Positions 5,219 to 5,499 of a stretch of DNA of 5,499 nucleotides are shown here, piece after piece. Origin of the DNA: Candidatus Thalassarchaeaceae archaeon (GTDB lineage: Archaea; Thermoplasmatota; Poseidoniia; Poseidoniales; Thalassarchaeaceae). Made by a program: the position numbers and the translations under genes. Numbering within the stretch: position 1 is the stretch's first letter; each line of letters begins with the position of its first letter. The notes under the pieces were generated by a model that had not been told where the DNA came from, ran no database searches, and saw only the letters and a list, made by a program, of their open reading frames with translations. The stretch lies in the NCBI GenBank assembly GCA_030747885.1, contig JASLJW010000051.1, forward strand, positions 1 to 5,499. The letters are read 5' to 3'.

Positions 5219-5499
5219 TCAACGGCGCGAATTTATCTTCGCTAAAAGACGCAACATCTCTAGATATATCCAGACTAATGTCACTAATAATCCGAATACT
5301 GCCCTCCATTCCATTGATTTAGGCGCTCCATTCTCTACACCCTTTTCAACAAAATCAAAATCAGAAGCTAGACAGAATGCTCCCAGTCCAATTACAATTA
5401 ATGAAAATCCGATTCCGATTGGTCCATTTGAATGAATGTATGGAATTCCGATTCCGAATAGTCCTAGAAATAATGTGATCATGTAAATAATGAAAATGG
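5219..5499 (-). CDS. Bax inhibitor-1/YccA family membrane protein, C-terminal part (partial)
   Basis: About 93 codons of a gene whose 5' end lies beyond the right edge. The frame is open to the last base, so the ATG at 5482 is probably internal. The product is a polytopic membrane protein: hydrophobic segments cover the edge to about the first 15 residues after that Met, then the GPIGIGFSLIVIGLGAFCLA region, and finally WRAVFGLLVTLVWIYLEMLR. Between the last two is a loop reading SDFDFVEKGVENGAPKSMEW. The order of a DFDF-[IV]-E-x-GV loop, a GAP-x-x-MEW turn, and a final helix ending in LEMLRLLAK is, from memory, characteristic of the actinobacterial-type branch of the BI-1/YccA family, whose full proteins have about seven helices. 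BI-1 relatives act in membrane stress and ion (calcium, proton) leak; the role in archaea is unsettled. It sits just upstream of ubiX in the same direction, with a 50 bp gap that shows no obvious TATA box. Confidence 0.8.
   Translation of the reverse strand, partial: IFIIYMITLFLGLFGIGIPYIHSNGPIGIGFSLIVIGLGAFCLASDFDFVEKGVENGAPKSMEWRAVFGLLVTLVWIYLEMLRLLAKINSRR

Overview
This 5.5 kb window most resembles the genome of a Marine Group II/III-type euryarchaeon (Candidatus Poseidoniales or a relative). The inference rests on four things: a haloarchaeal-style peroxiredoxin, a SAP-domain/M28 peptidase membrane protein, a stand-alone cytosolic parvulin, and very tight packing with touching or overlapping gene ends. 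Most of the DNA is moderately AT-rich, and few starts have a convincing Shine-Dalgarno. The lineage call is from recognition of protein style, not from a search.

Layout. Positions 1-204 (+) are the last 67 codons of arginyl-tRNA synthetase. Its stop codon abuts the stop of a convergent gene (205-690, -) for an acidic 161-residue protein of unknown function with a Cys4 zinc-binding pattern. A 109 bp divergent spacer (691-799) with an AT-rich TATA-like core separates that gene from an AhpE/BCP-like peroxiredoxin (800-1267, +). The peroxiredoxin overlaps the next, convergent gene by 11 bp.

From 1257 to the right edge everything lies on the minus strand as one apparent directon. In transcription order it holds: the C-terminal part of a Bax inhibitor-1/YccA-type membrane protein (5499-5219); ubiX flavin prenyltransferase (5168-4587); a SAP domain + transmembrane helix + M28 metallopeptidase (4594-2861); a small parvulin (2864-2571); and a NYN/PIN-like ribonuclease with Zc3h12a (Regnase)-like catalytic spacing, a Lys-rich linker and two apparent LOTUS/OST-HTH modules (2534-1257). 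The ubiX/M28 and M28/parvulin junctions overlap, so co-expression of those three is likely. The ribonuclease is set apart by a 36 bp gap, a lower GC content and a short, strikingly GC-rich island (about 2467-2530) at its 5' end.

The genes do not form one pathway. They look like housekeeping (ArgRS, UbiX), oxidative defence (peroxiredoxin), membrane and protein homeostasis (BI-1/YccA, M28 peptidase, parvulin) and probable RNA decay or defence (NYN-LOTUS protein). The two most interesting items are the Regnase-like nuclease with LOTUS-like domains and the GC-rich, structure-forming island at its start. No rRNA, tRNA, CRISPR array or insertion sequence was seen, and no gene-free stretch exceeds about 110 bp.
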